Origin: Allobaileyella intestinalis
GTDB taxonomy: Bacteria > Bacillota > Clostridia > Peptostreptococcales > Anaerovoracaceae
Direction of reading: 5' to 3'
DNA length: 64,000 nt
NCBI RefSeq assembly: GCF_009695865.1
Contig: NZ_VUNB01000003.1
Coordinates: 270,354 to 334,353 of the forward strand
A model generated the notes under the pieces. It did not search any database, was not told the DNA's origin, and was given only the letters and a program-made list of their open reading frames with translations. Both the position numbers and the translations under genes were made by a program. Shown here piece after piece: positions 26,256 to 33,917 of the stretch (the first letter of the stretch is position 1; the number at the start of each line of letters is the position of its first letter).

Positions 26256-26774
26256 TTATGCGACAATCTGCCAGATGGCGTGTCCCAGAAGGCAGAGCGC
26301 GAGTATCAGGACCGTCCACTTCCCGTAGTAGAACAGCCTGTCTGGCAGGGTTATCATCCCGAGACGCTCGATGCGGCGGCGGGATTCCAGAACCAAGGTG
26401 TCGATGTATTTCCTGTTGCGTTCGGTTACCTCACCGATGCTCTTGACAGTCAGCTCCTCAGCATCCTTCTGCACCTTGCTGACGCCGCTTAACGCGGCGA
26501 GCTGTGCGACACGGGTGCTGTCTGCCGCATCGTTCCGCATGCGCTGCACCTCATCCAGCACATCCCTCATCTGGCTGAGCATCTGTCGCATCTGTTCGGC
26601 AGTCTGTTCGTTCTTTTCCGCCTGCCTGTCAATAGACTCCTGCACCTTCAGGAGTGCCCCAACGATATCGGAGCCGCTCAGCTCCTCTTCCGCAAGGGTG
26701 TTCTCGTCGTTCGCAGCGTCCGCGAAGCCTTCCTGATAAAGCTCGTTTGCCGCTTCCCTGCTCTGCATGGCCAT
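26256..26774 (-). CDS. Coiled-coil protein with C-terminal membrane anchor
   Basis: 172 residues. The middle (about 45-130) is a long helix of coiled-coil type with many Gln, Glu, Met and Arg (KVQESIDRQAEKNEQTAEQM, MRDVLDEVQRMRND). The last about 25 residues form one hydrophobic segment (WTVLILALCLLGHAIWQIV), a tail anchor. The ATG at 26774 follows GGAGGTCAAA. It is the last gene of the leftward mobilisation block, 10 bases behind the HTH gene. It may tether the relaxosome or the HTH protein to the membrane; this is a guess from topology and position. Confidence 0.65.
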   Translation of the reverse strand: MAMQSREAANELYQEGFADAANDENTLAEEELSGSDIVGALLKVQESIDRQAEKNEQTAEQMRQMLSQMRDVLDEVQRMRNDAADSTRVAQLAALSGVSKVQKDAEELTVKSIGEVTERNRKYIDTLVLESRRRIERLGMITLPDRLFYYGKWTVLILALCLLGHAIWQIVA

Positions 26775-26784
26775 TTTGACCTCC

Positions 26785-27099
26785 TTAACCGATTGCTTTG
26801 TTCTGCGCGCTGTCCTCGGCGGCCAGCGTGCGCATTTCCGACAGAAGTTTTTCCGGAGAAACACCCAGTGCGTCTGCGAGAGAGAAGAACGTTCCAAGAT
26901 TCGGAAGACGGCGGAAGTCTTCGCTGTTCCTCATTGCGGCATAAAAGCCGGAAGAACTCATGCCGCTCGCGGCTATGACGCTGGCGAGGGGCATTTCCTG
27001 CCTTCTGGCTATCCTGTGTACGGCGTCCGGAAGGTGTTGCAGCTCCGGGTGGGCTTCACGCAGGCGTTGCATTTGTGTCCTGTGGGTCTTTGACACCAT
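26785..27099 (-). CDS. Helix-turn-helix DNA-binding protein
   Basis: 104 residues. The pattern IARRQEMPLASVIAASGMSSSGFYAAMRNSEDFRRLPNLGTFFSLADALGVSPEKLL is a Cro/C1 (XRE)-type helix-turn-helix with its typical final ADALGVSPEKLL helix. It starts eight bases after the relaxase stop (RBS AAGGAGCCAC) and therefore belongs to the mobilisation operon. Likely roles are repression of that operon or binding at oriT. It carries no effector domain. Confidence 0.7.
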   Translation of the reverse strand: MVSKTHRTQMQRLREAHPELQHLPDAVHRIARRQEMPLASVIAASGMSSSGFYAAMRNSEDFRRLPNLGTFFSLADALGVSPEKLLSEMRTLAAEDSAQNKAIG

Positions 27100-27107
27100 G
27101 TGGCTCC

Positions 27108-28361
27108 TTATCCTCGCTCGTCGTTTCTGTGCCCGGCGTCACGGGCGGCACCTCCACGCTGCCTTCCCTGTTCCACCTGTCCGCTACCGCCACGGGAGCG
27201 CCCTGTCTGAGACTTCCGCACAGGGGTATCGGCTGCCATTTCAGCCCTCAGCTCGTCCGCTCCACGCCAGTAGGCAAGCAGGTCTCTGCGAACCTCGCTG
27301 TCGTTTGCGATATCCTCCGGCGGACGCCTGAGCCTGAGCTTCGGAATTTCCTCCAAGGTCCGGCCCTTCATGGCATGGACCTCCCTGCGGTACTCCTGAT
27401 ACGCCTGCCGTATCTCGCCGAGATACTGCTTCGTGAGGTTCTGGACATGCGCCTGCGCTTCCTGCTTCTGCCGCGCCGTATTTGCCGCGCTGGCTCCCCT
27501 CCCTCGTATATCCTTCGCGAGGTTGCTGCGGAAGGCTGCTTGAAGCCCCGTCTCGTCCAGCAGGGCATCGAGTTTTTTTATCGAGAAGGAGTAGCGGGCG
27601 TTGTCCCGGTCGGTTGCGTACAGCCTTCCGTTCCGGAACTGCGTATCGACGCCCCATGATTCCAGCTGCTCGCGGTACTCGTAGATGCTTTCCGCCTTCG
27701 TGGCGGCGAGACGGCACAGTTCGCGCAGGTTCGTCTTGTAGGAGGAACCGCCGCGTGCGGCGATTGCCCGCTCGACTTTGGATGGCTGCTTTGCGTGGAC
27801 GGTAGAGTTCTTTGCACCCTCCTCCACCTGCCGTAGATTCCACGCCCCATCCATTGACCGAATCCGCTTTGCGCGCGCCCGCTTTGCATCCGCCCCGCGT
27901 CCCTCGTTCAGGCGGTTTCCGGTTGACAGGTCGCTGCGGTTGATGACCATGTGGACGGCGTAGCGGTGCGTCCCGTCCGCCTTGCAAAACTCGTTGTGAA
28001 GGGCCATGACCACCTGCTGGTGCGGATAGTAGGTGGAGATGTACTCCTTTGCGTACCGCATGCAGTCCTCGGGGCGGAGGGTTCCGCCGTTGAGGTCGCA
28101 TTCGTCGGGATTGAAGCCGAGTATCTGGTGATAGAGAATCGTGTTCTTGGCGGTCTTTCCGTCTTTGCCTTTCCGTGATGCCTTGTTGTGACCGAAGCTC
28201 TCCCGCGTTTTGTCCATGAACCACGCCCAGCGTTTCAGGTCCGGGCAGAGGTCCATGTTCTGGCTGTCCCGCAGCAGAACCTTCTTGTCGTTGTTGATGT
28301 AGTTGCGCAGGTTCTTCTGATGGCGGCCGCTGGAAACGCTGGTCTGTTTGATGATGGTCAA
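27108..28361 (-). CDS. Conjugative relaxase, MOBP-like
   Basis: 417 residues. It begins TIIKQTSVSSGRHQKNLRNYI. The metal-binding motif region is HQQVVMALHNEFCKADGTHRYAVHMVIN, where HRYAVH corresponds to the HxxxH of relaxases. A likely catalytic Tyr lies in the N-terminal 25-35 residues (Tyr24 in NYINND). Downstream is the module SIYEYREQLESWGVD. The protein nicks oriT and pilots the strand through VirD4. The start is a TTG at 28361 with AGAAAGGGGGTTTTGCCG in front; the frame stays open upstream to 28787 without a better start. MobC lies 35 bases upstream. Confidence 0.85.
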   Translation of the reverse strand: MTIIKQTSVSSGRHQKNLRNYINNDKKVLLRDSQNMDLCPDLKRWAWFMDKTRESFGHNKASRKGKDGKTAKNTILYHQILGFNPDECDLNGGTLRPEDCMRYAKEYISTYYPHQQVVMALHNEFCKADGTHRYAVHMVINRSDLSTGNRLNEGRGADAKRARAKRIRSMDGAWNLRQVEEGAKNSTVHAKQPSKVERAIAARGGSSYKTNLRELCRLAATKAESIYEYREQLESWGVDTQFRNGRLYATDRDNARYSFSIKKLDALLDETGLQAAFRSNLAKDIRGRGASAANTARQKQEAQAHVQNLTKQYLGEIRQAYQEYRREVHAMKGRTLEEIPKLRLRRPPEDIANDSEVRRDLLAYWRGADELRAEMAADTPVRKSQTGRSRGGSGQVEQGRQRGGAARDAGHRNDERG

Positions 28362-28396
28362 CGGCAAAACCCCCTTTCTGCAAGAGCCGGGTTCTC

Positions 28397-28804
28397 TCAC
28401 TGGAAATCCTTCTCCGCCGGAATTGCGCCGTCTTCTTTCATGATAAATACGTTGCCCTTCTCGGCTTCCCGCAGCAAGGCGGAGAGTGCGTCTTCTACGG
28501 CAAGAAGCAAATCGCACTCCCGGCTCAATACTTGTTCTGCGCGCTCGGCATCGAAGGCCTTTACCCCGTAGGTGTTGAGGAACTTCATAAACTGGTTCAG
28601 GTTGACGCCCTGCTTTGTCAACTCGAAAACGGCATCCCTGAGTGGCGTGGTGTCGATGACGTTTATCGTCCCGTCCCGCGAGTGGATGAGTGAATGACGC
28701 ACGTAATCGGATGCCGTCATCCCCGCTTTTCTCGCTTTGCGCTTGATGGTTTTTCGTTCCTTCTCCGTCACGCGAACCTTCAGCCATATCTTTCTGTTCT
28801 CCAA
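28397..28804 (-). CDS. MobC-like relaxosome accessory protein
   Basis: 135 residues. The N-terminal ribbon-helix-helix (IWLKVRVTEKERKTIKRKARKAGMTASDYVRHSLI) is followed by LRDAVFELTKQGVNLNQFMKFLNTYG, the MobC signature of mobilisation proteins. It binds oriT and helps the relaxase open the DNA. The start is a TTG at 28804 behind AGTAAGGAGAAGCGA; a longer open frame without RBS extends to 28921. The hairpin-rich oriT candidate lies directly upstream. Confidence 0.85.
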   Translation of the reverse strand: MENRKIWLKVRVTEKERKTIKRKARKAGMTASDYVRHSLIHSRDGTINVIDTTPLRDAVFELTKQGVNLNQFMKFLNTYGVKAFDAERAEQVLSRECDLLLAVEDALSALLREAEKGNVFIMKEDGAIPAEKDFQ

Positions 28805-28950
28805 TCGCTTCTCCTTACTTTCCAAACGGTGCCGCCGCCGTTTACTAGATGAACGAAACCGGAGGGGCAGAATGCCGACTCCGGAATTTTCCGCCACGGA
28901 AAATCGGCGGTTTCTTTTCACTCACGGAAGGCTCCTAAAGCACTCCGCGA

Positions 28951-29124
28951 GCAAGATGGAAGGGAGGACAAAACTCCACTTTAGTGGAGTTTGTGGCCAC
29001 GCTTCCTACATCTTGCAACTCGAAGAGCAGCGCAGCTGGTGAGCACTGATATTCTATCAGTGCGAGAGCATAAGGGAGGGAGGAAAACGGTGTGCCGCCG
29101 CACCGTTTTCCTCCCTCCCTTATG
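28951..29124. other. Origin-of-transfer candidate (hairpin array upstream of mobC)
   Basis: In 174 bases lie GCAAGATG...CATCTTGC (28951-28958/29009-29016) around a perfect 10-bp hairpin (28971-28992), a 9-bp hairpin GCACTGATA/TATCAGTGC (29043-29063), and a perfect 24-bp inverted repeat with 8-base loop (29069-29092/29101-29124). The stretch GTGCGAGAGCATAAGG between the last two is a plausible nick region. The position next to mobC and the relaxase gene supports oriT. There is no gene here. Confidence 0.6.
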
Positions 29125-29127
29125 CGG

Positions 29128-29150
29128 GGTTTCCGGTAGCGCCGGAAACC
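29128..29150. repeat. 9-bp inverted repeat
   Basis: GGTTTCCGG pairs perfectly with CCGGAAACC around the five bases TAGCG. It lies between the 24-bp inverted repeat and the terminator of the ParA operon and may belong to either the oriT region or to the 3' end of the parA-RHH transcript. Confidence 0.5.
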
Positions 29151-29188
29151 AGAAAAGGCCGGGCGCTTTGTTTGCTCCGGCCTTTTCT
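29151..29188 (-). terminator. Terminator behind the ParA/RHH genes
   Basis: AGAAAAGGCCGG (29151-29162) pairs perfectly with CCGGCCTTTTCT (29177-29188), loop of 14 bases. Read leftward, the stem ends in a T-rich CCTTTTCT. It lies 26 bases after the ribbon-helix-helix gene stop. Confidence 0.6.
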
Positions 29189-29213
29189 TGGGTCTGCTCT
29201 CTGCGCGAAGCCT

Positions 29214-29435
29214 TTAGCCCAGTTCCCTTTTCAACAGACGGGTGATGAGCTGGGTCATGCTCTCGCCGGTCTCAAGGCGGTGCAGGCTCGCCTTGTAATG
29301 GAGGTCGGCAGGGATGCGGATGTTGAGAACCTTCATTTCTTCCTTTCCGTCTGACCTGCCGCGCTCTCCACGGTTTCTGATTTTCTCCTGCTCGCGCTTG
29401 GATTTTTCGGCTGATGCCATAAATGCATTACTCAT
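29214..29435 (-). CDS. Ribbon-helix-helix protein downstream of ParA
   Basis: 73 residues. A basic N-terminal tail (about 1-34, many Lys, Arg, Glu) precedes the ribbon-helix-helix MKVLNIRIPADLHYKASLHRLETGESMTQLITRLLKRE, the Arc/CopG/ParG type. It overlaps the end of parA by eight bases, so the pair is translationally coupled, as in ParA-ParG partition modules. It would bind a centromere-like site or the operon promoter, perhaps the repeats at 28951-29150. Confidence 0.7.
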   Translation of the reverse strand: MSNAFMASAEKSKREQEKIRNRGERGRSDGKEEMKVLNIRIPADLHYKASLHRLETGESMTQLITRLLKRELG

Positions 29436-30000
29436 GATGCTTCTCCGCTTCCTTCGTTACCTTGTCCGCCAGCTCTTCCAGTGCGGGGATGGCGTGACAG
29501 CGTTTGTTGTACTCTGCTACGGACTTTCCGGCTGCCGCCGCCCGGGACAGGGCTGCGGCACGTGGAATCTTGGCGAGGACCGGAATGCCTTCCTCTTCCA
29601 GATACGCCACCAGCTCGCGGTCAAGGCTTCCGAAGACATAGAAATTGTTTATCAAAAGGAAGATGCCCGCCTGTGTTCCGGATTCCCTCGCCAGCTCGTA
29701 GGTCCGCATGGTTGGTTCCATGTCCCGCGTGCTCGGAAGCATCGGAATTAGGATGAGGTCCGCATCGCGGCACCATTCGCGAATTCCGTCCTTGAGGACT
29801 CCGGCGGTATCTACTACTTGGAAGTCGCACTGTTCTGCCTGCTCCGGTTCCAGACAAGCTTCGTGTACGCTTCCTCCCTGCGGGTCGGTGGAGACGAACG
29901 CCACGGTCCTGCCCCGGCGCTCAAGCGCAAAAGCAAGCTCGTCGGCGATGGTGGTTTTCCCGACGCCGCCCTTCTGGTTCAGAAACAGAATCGTGAACAT
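29428..30000 (-). CDS. ParA/MinD-type ATPase
   Basis: 190 residues, the short ParA class. The deviant Walker A motif KGGVGKTT (residues 10-17) carries the signature Lys. The later motif STDPQGGS replaces the usual DxDPQGS, and VVDTAGVLKDG is Walker B. Such ATPases place plasmids or circular ICE intermediates in the cell. The ATG at 30000 follows GGAAAGGACGAACACAG. An open frame upstream to 30081 is rejected for lack of a ribosome binding site. Its partner is the overlapping ribbon-helix-helix gene. Confidence 0.82.
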   Translation of the reverse strand: MFTILFLNQKGGVGKTTIADELAFALERRGRTVAFVSTDPQGGSVHEACLEPEQAEQCDFQVVDTAGVLKDGIREWCRDADLILIPMLPSTRDMEPTMRTYELARESGTQAGIFLLINNFYVFGSLDRELVAYLEEEGIPVLAKIPRAAALSRAAAAGKSVAEYNKRCHAIPALEELADKVTKEAEKHHE

Positions 30001-30160
30001 CTGTGTTCGTCCTTTCCGCCCGAAGGCAAATTCTTGAAATGTTACGCGGCTGAATCTGGCCCGGCGGCCAGCACCGGGCACCCGCCCCTTGCCTTAACCG
30101 CGTTGGTTGCCCGGTCGTTTTCCATAGTCAGTCTCCCTTGCCGCCCTCAGCGTCCTTCCG

Positions 30161-30409
30161 CTACCAGACCTTTTCCTCGCCGGTGTAGGTGTCGGTGATG
30201 ACCGAACGGGCTCGGCTCCACGCCAGATGGAGTTCCTGTTCTCTGCAACGCTTCCAGAACGCAAGATAGCCATTCCCGGTGAAGCCGACCATTATCTGGT
30301 CTCCGGCCATGTCCATCCGGTCCTCTTCGGGAGTGGACTCAAGGTAGCCATCCATCACGGACCTGCCTTCCATGCCAGAAACCTCGCGAGTGTAGACGTA
30401 GCGTGCCAT
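30161..30409 (-). CDS. Small hypothetical protein at the head of the mobilisation block
   Basis: 82 residues, soluble. It contains DQIMVGFTGNGYLAFWKRCREQELHLAWSRARSVITDTYTG. No family is recognised. AGGAGACATGA precedes the ATG, so translation is well supported. It is followed after about 160 bases by parA on the same strand. The gap of about 270 bases on its upstream side (30410-30683) holds no gene and should contain divergent promoters for this gene and the rightward 119-aa gene. Confidence 0.55.
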   Translation of the reverse strand: MARYVYTREVSGMEGRSVMDGYLESTPEEDRMDMAGDQIMVGFTGNGYLAFWKRCREQELHLAWSRARSVITDTYTGEEKVW

Positions 30410-30683
30410 TCATGTCTCCTATCAGCCGCTTGCCATACTTCCATACTACAAATATAGCAAACTACCATTCTTGTAAAATAGAAAGGCAGTAACATCCACA
30501 TCCTCTACACGCCCGCCAAGAGGTTCCTGCCGAGGAGAAGGACTGTCCGCCGCTTGAAGCAGTTTTCAATGCTTTCGATGGCCGTAGAGTTCCAAACAAA
30601 ACTCGAAGGCCGTCGGAAGGGTTGGAAACTGCGGGCGTCAATGGCAAAATAGCAGGTGGCTCCGGATGAGAGAAAGGATTCTT

Positions 30684-31043
30684 ATGGCCACAATTTCTGA
30701 TTACGACGAGAAGATAGAAAAGAAGAAGGATGAAATCGTTCGGCTCGAAGCCCGCAGGAAAGCCCTTCTCCGAAAGGAGCGGGAGAGGGAGAGAAAGTGG
30801 AAGACGGCCTTCCAGAACACCATCGGGGAAATTGTGGTGCAGGCGGTCGGATGCGGATGGCAGGAGCTTAACCTTGAGCTGTTTCAGGCTTGGCTAGAGG
30901 AAGCCATCGGCGGAAGTCAGCCGCCGGTTGTCCTTTCGGAGTCCACGCCGGAGGATGCGAAGAAGCGCTGCGATGCCTTCCGCAAAAAACCGCCTGTCGG
31001 CAGGAAGGCGGGCATGGGAGACGGGGCGTCAGATTTGCAATAG
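30684..31043 (+). CDS. DUF3847-like small coiled-coil protein
   Basis: 119 residues. The N-terminal about 40 residues are a Lys/Glu/Arg coiled coil (YDEKIEKKKDEIVRLEARRK then ALLRKERERERK), as in DUF3847 proteins of Tn1549-like elements, which often stand near the mobilisation genes. The C-terminal part is not conserved in a way I recognise. The start at 30684 follows GAGAAAGGATTCTT. A strong terminator follows at 31074-31102. Confidence 0.6.
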   Translation: MATISDYDEKIEKKKDEIVRLEARRKALLRKERERERKWKTAFQNTIGEIVVQAVGCGWQELNLELFQAWLEEAIGGSQPPVVLSESTPEDAKKRCDAFRKKPPVGRKAGMGDGASDLQ

Positions 31044-31073
31044 GTTTCGTATGGGGAAAACAGACGCAACGTG

Positions 31074-31105
31074 AAAAGGCCAGCCGGGAAGGCTGGCCTT
31101 TTCTT
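31074..31105 (+). terminator. Rho-independent terminator after the DUF3847-like gene
   Basis: AAAAGGCCAGCC (31074-31085) pairs perfectly with GGCTGGCCTTTT (31091-31102), loop GGGAA, then CTTG. Both strands end in T runs, so it may work in both directions. The remaining bases to 31353 carry a ribosome-binding-like GCAGAAAGGA at 31130 without an ORF, and AT-rich promoter-like stretches such as GATAGTATAGTAG. Confidence 0.7.
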
Positions 31106-31353
31106 GTCTGCCCCGGAACACAGTTCCAAGCAGAAAGGACGCTGCCTACTATAACGCACCGTCTTCACAGACGCAAGTTTTCGTCCTGGCTGGCACGGAG
31201 GACGCTTTTCACGTGTCACTTATGGGCGATGAAGGAACTGTGAACTGGAAACCATGCCCGGTTTGCGTGTAGAAAGATAGTATAGTAGCAACCTAGTAAA
31301 GTAGCATACAAGCACGATAGATTGCCCCGCATCTAGCAGAAAGGACAAACGAG

Positions 31354-32340
31354 ATGGCTGGCATGAAATGGATAAAGCTTTCGACCAATATCTTTGATGA
31401 CGAGAAGATACTGCTCATTGAAACCCTTCCAGAGCACGACTCGATACTCGTCATCTGGTTCAAGCTCCTCTGCCTTGCTGGAAAGCACTGCACCGACGGC
31501 ATCTTTCTCATGAACGACCGGATTCCCTACACGGACGAGATGCTGGCTGCGATATTCCGCCGGCCGCTGAACACCATCCGCCTTGCGCTCGCCACCTTCG
31601 AGCAGTACGGCATGATTGAAATCATCAACGACACCATCACGATGCCGAACTGGGAAAAGCACCAGAACATCGAAGCGATGGACCGGAAGAAGGCCGCCGA
31701 CCGCGAGCGGCAGCGCCGCTTCCGAGAGAAGCAGCGCGAGCAGCTTATGGGCGGCGAGCTGATGATTGGGCAGGGGCTTCCCCGAAACGACGAAGGCGAG
31801 CTGCTCCTTGGGGAGACCCAACCGAACCCGGCGGACAGTGAAGAAACGATGAAGGCAGGGCATGAAGAAATAGTGGAGTCGTGTGCAGCAAATTGTGGAG
31901 GAAAGATGGAGACAGGCAGCATTTCCCCAGCTCAGAGGGGTGTCACGCGTGACATACGCGTTAGTCACGCTCCCGTCACGCATACAGATGTAGATGAAGA
32001 TGAAGAAAAAGAACATCTATCTCCATCTACAGCTGTAAGGACGGCTCCATCTCTGGAAGAGGTTCAGGAGTACTTTCACTCACACGGACTCTCCGTGGAT
32101 GCGCGGAGGTTCTTTGAGGTCAACGAAAAGCGCGGCTGGGTCACTAAGAACGGCAGGCCGGTGGATGACTGGAAGAAGCTGGCGGAGACGTGGAATCTGC
32201 ATGAGAAGCCGGCCCGTGCATCCCTGCCGTCTGGTGGCAGGACCCCCGCTTCGCGTGTTCCGACTCCCGAGGAGATTATGCGCAGGTACGGGTGCAGCCG
32301 GGAGCAGGCGGTGCAGATGCTTGAAGAGGACCTTTATTAA
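31354..32340 (+). CDS. Phage replisome organiser/DnaD-like replication protein
   Basis: 328 residues. The N-terminal about 120 residues (MKWIKLSTNIFDDEKILLIETLPEHDSILVIWFKLLCLAG, then NDRIPYTDEMLAAIF) match the phage replisome organiser N-terminal winged-helix domain. A basic helix (KKAADRERQRRFREKQREQ) and a variable linker follow. The C-terminal segment (VQEYFHSHGLSVDARRFFEVNEKRGWVTKNGRPVDDWKKLAETW) is a DnaD/DnaB_2-like part. It should melt or mark the element's replication origin and recruit the DnaC-like loader encoded next. RBS GCAGAAAGGACAAACGAG precedes the ATG. Confidence 0.82.
   Translation: MAGMKWIKLSTNIFDDEKILLIETLPEHDSILVIWFKLLCLAGKHCTDGIFLMNDRIPYTDEMLAAIFRRPLNTIRLALATFEQYGMIEIINDTITMPNWEKHQNIEAMDRKKAADRERQRRFREKQREQLMGGELMIGQGLPRNDEGELLLGETQPNPADSEETMKAGHEEIVESCAANCGGKMETGSISPAQRGVTRDIRVSHAPVTHTDVDEDEEKEHLSPSTAVRTAPSLEEVQEYFHSHGLSVDARRFFEVNEKRGWVTKNGRPVDDWKKLAETWNLHEKPARASLPSGGRTPASRVPTPEEIMRRYGCSREQAVQMLEEDLY
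31942..31981. other. Iteron-like cluster inside the replication gene, origin candidate
   Basis: GTCACGC occurs at 31942, 31964 and 31975, i.e. at spacings of 22 and 11 bases, close to whole helical turns. The first copy is part of the palindrome GTCACGCGTGAC (31942-31953). An AT-rich stretch follows at 31982-32030. Phage-type elements often place the origin inside the initiator gene. Confidence 0.4.
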
Positions 32341-32482
32341 AAGAACCCCGCAGGAGCCTGTCAGGACGCATTTGACGCCCTGTTTCTCCCCCACATGAGG
32401 GGAAACACATGGCGTGGGCGGTTAACCCCACAGAACGGCTCTGAGCGTCTTGTCGGGCGATGTGGCAGAAAGGACAGCAGGT

Positions 32483-33316
32483 ATGGGAACTGAGAAGGAA
32501 GGAACGGCTGCCGGTGCAGCCGGCAGGGCGGATTTTCGGAACGAGGACGGCATCCTCATCTGCGGGGTCTGCGGGAAGCCGAAGGAAATGCGCCTTCCCC
32601 CGATTTTTGATGAAAAGGAAGGACACATTGTCCATGTTCTCTGCGACTGCGAGAAAAGGAGGGAGCGGGAGCGGGAGGAGCAGGAGAAGCGGAAGGCCCT
32701 CGCCGAGAGGGCGGAGCGGCTTCGCAACGAATGTTTCCCGAACAGCGGGTTCTACAAGGTCTGCACCTTCCAGAAGGACGATGGGCGCAACCCGTTTCAG
32801 TCATCTGCCTGCCAGAGATTTGCTGCGACCTTCGACAGGCAGGACCCGAACGGCCTTCTGCTCTGGGGAGACGTGGGGACCGGCAAGTCGTTCATGTCCT
32901 CCTGCATCGCCAACGCTGTCATCGACCTCGGGTTTAGCGCGTTGCAGACGGATATCGGTTACATCGTGTCCACCATGGAATCGTCCTTCGAGGACCGGAG
33001 AAGAAATCTCGACCGGATTCTGGGCACGGACCTGCTGCTCATTGAAGACCTCGGCACGCAGCGCTGCACGGAGTACATGATGGAGCACGTGTTCACGGTT
33101 GTCGATGGCCGTTATAAGAACGGGAAGCCGATGGTGATTACCACGAACTTTACGCTGAATCGAATCTCCCATGCGAGGAGCGAGGACCCTTGGTGCCGCG
33201 TATTCGACCGCATCTTGGAGCGGTGCTTTCCCATCGAGTTCAAAGGAACGAACCGCCGCCGCGAGAACGGTCTGGAAATGCGGAAGGCGATGAGGAAGAA
33301 GCTGGGCATCGAGTAG
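32483..33316 (+). CDS. DnaC-like helicase loader ATPase
   Basis: 277 residues. A Cys-rich start (ICGVCGKPKEMR, CDCEKRRERER) and a basic coiled coil precede the AAA+ domain: Walker A GDVGTGKS at about residue 129, Walker B DLLLIEDLG, and TTNFTLN as sensor 1 region. DnaC/DnaI-like proteins load the replicative helicase. The cysteines (CxxC, CxC) may bind zinc, as in DnaI. The start at 32483 follows GCAGAAAGGACAGCAGGT; the frame is open upstream to 32450. It is paired with the DnaD-like gene. Confidence 0.85.
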   Translation: MGTEKEGTAAGAAGRADFRNEDGILICGVCGKPKEMRLPPIFDEKEGHIVHVLCDCEKRREREREEQEKRKALAERAERLRNECFPNSGFYKVCTFQKDDGRNPFQSSACQRFAATFDRQDPNGLLLWGDVGTGKSFMSSCIANAVIDLGFSALQTDIGYIVSTMESSFEDRRRNLDRILGTDLLLIEDLGTQRCTEYMMEHVFTVVDGRYKNGKPMVITTNFTLNRISHARSEDPWCRVFDRILERCFPIEFKGTNRRRENGLEMRKAMRKKLGIE

Positions 33317-33370
33317 CACCGGAAGGCTCTCTGCCGGGTTCCTGCAATCGCAAAATCCGTCCTAGCTTCA

Positions 33371-33412
33371 AGAAGCGTCCCTGCGGAAATCCCGCCGGGA
33401 CGCTTCTGTTTT
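33371..33412 (+). terminator. Terminator after the replication genes
   Basis: AGAAGCGTCCC (33371-33381) pairs perfectly with GGGACGCTTCT (33397-33407), followed by GTTTTC. It ends the replication operon before the recombination module. Confidence 0.7.
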
Positions 33413-33473
33413 CAGACACTTTGGCAAAAACGCTCCTTGATTCCGTGAACTAAGTGAAGAAAGGAGGAACCAA

Positions 33474-33917
33474 ATGATATCTGACAATGAGAAAAAGGCG
33501 GTCGTGCAGATGTTCTGCGCCTTCTGCAAGAAGACTCTGAAAAACGCGCGGACGGACCTGATGCGCGAGATGGCAAAGAACCAACGGAGGGAGAAGCTGT
33601 TTTCCGAGATGAGCGAAGCGGAACTCAATCGTCTCCGCGTCCCGGACGAGCAGGCGTTTCCGCCGGCTGAGGTTGTTTTCGAGGTCTGCGGGCTTTCCAT
33701 CGGGGTTGTGGATGAAGAGCTTGCGGACGCGCTGGCGGTGTTGCAGGAGGATGACCGGTCCATCGTACTTCTCTCCTACTTCGCTGGATGGACAGACAAG
33801 CGCATCGCGTCCTTTTTGGGCCGCCCCCGCTCCACCGTCCAGTATCGCAGGTTTAAGGCACTTCGACAGCTGCGCATGCTGTTGAGGGGAGAGGAGGTTG
33901 ACGATGTTGACGTATGA
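33474..33917 (+). CDS. Sigma-70 region 4-like protein, Tn916 orf7 type
   Basis: 147 residues. The C-terminal half (LQEDDRSIVLLSYFAGWTDKRIASFLGRPRSTVQYRRFKALRQLRMLL) is a sigma region 4 helix-turn-helix. Tn916 and relatives carry a similar gene (orf7) directly before orf8, xis and int, where it drives transfer functions. AAAGGAGGAACCAA precedes the ATG. No region 2 is seen, so it probably acts as an activator-like or partial sigma factor. Its 3' end overlaps the next gene by 14 bases. Confidence 0.8.
   Translation: MISDNEKKAVVQMFCAFCKKTLKNARTDLMREMAKNQRREKLFSEMSEAELNRLRVPDEQAFPPAEVVFEVCGLSIGVVDEELADALAVLQEDDRSIVLLSYFAGWTDKRIASFLGRPRSTVQYRRFKALRQLRMLLRGEEVDDVDV

Noticed and set aside
27241..28383. 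380-residue alternative frame across the relaxase gene
   Set aside because: The other minus-strand frame gives the relaxase motifs and has a start with ribosome binding site; this one is low-complexity Arg/Gly-rich.
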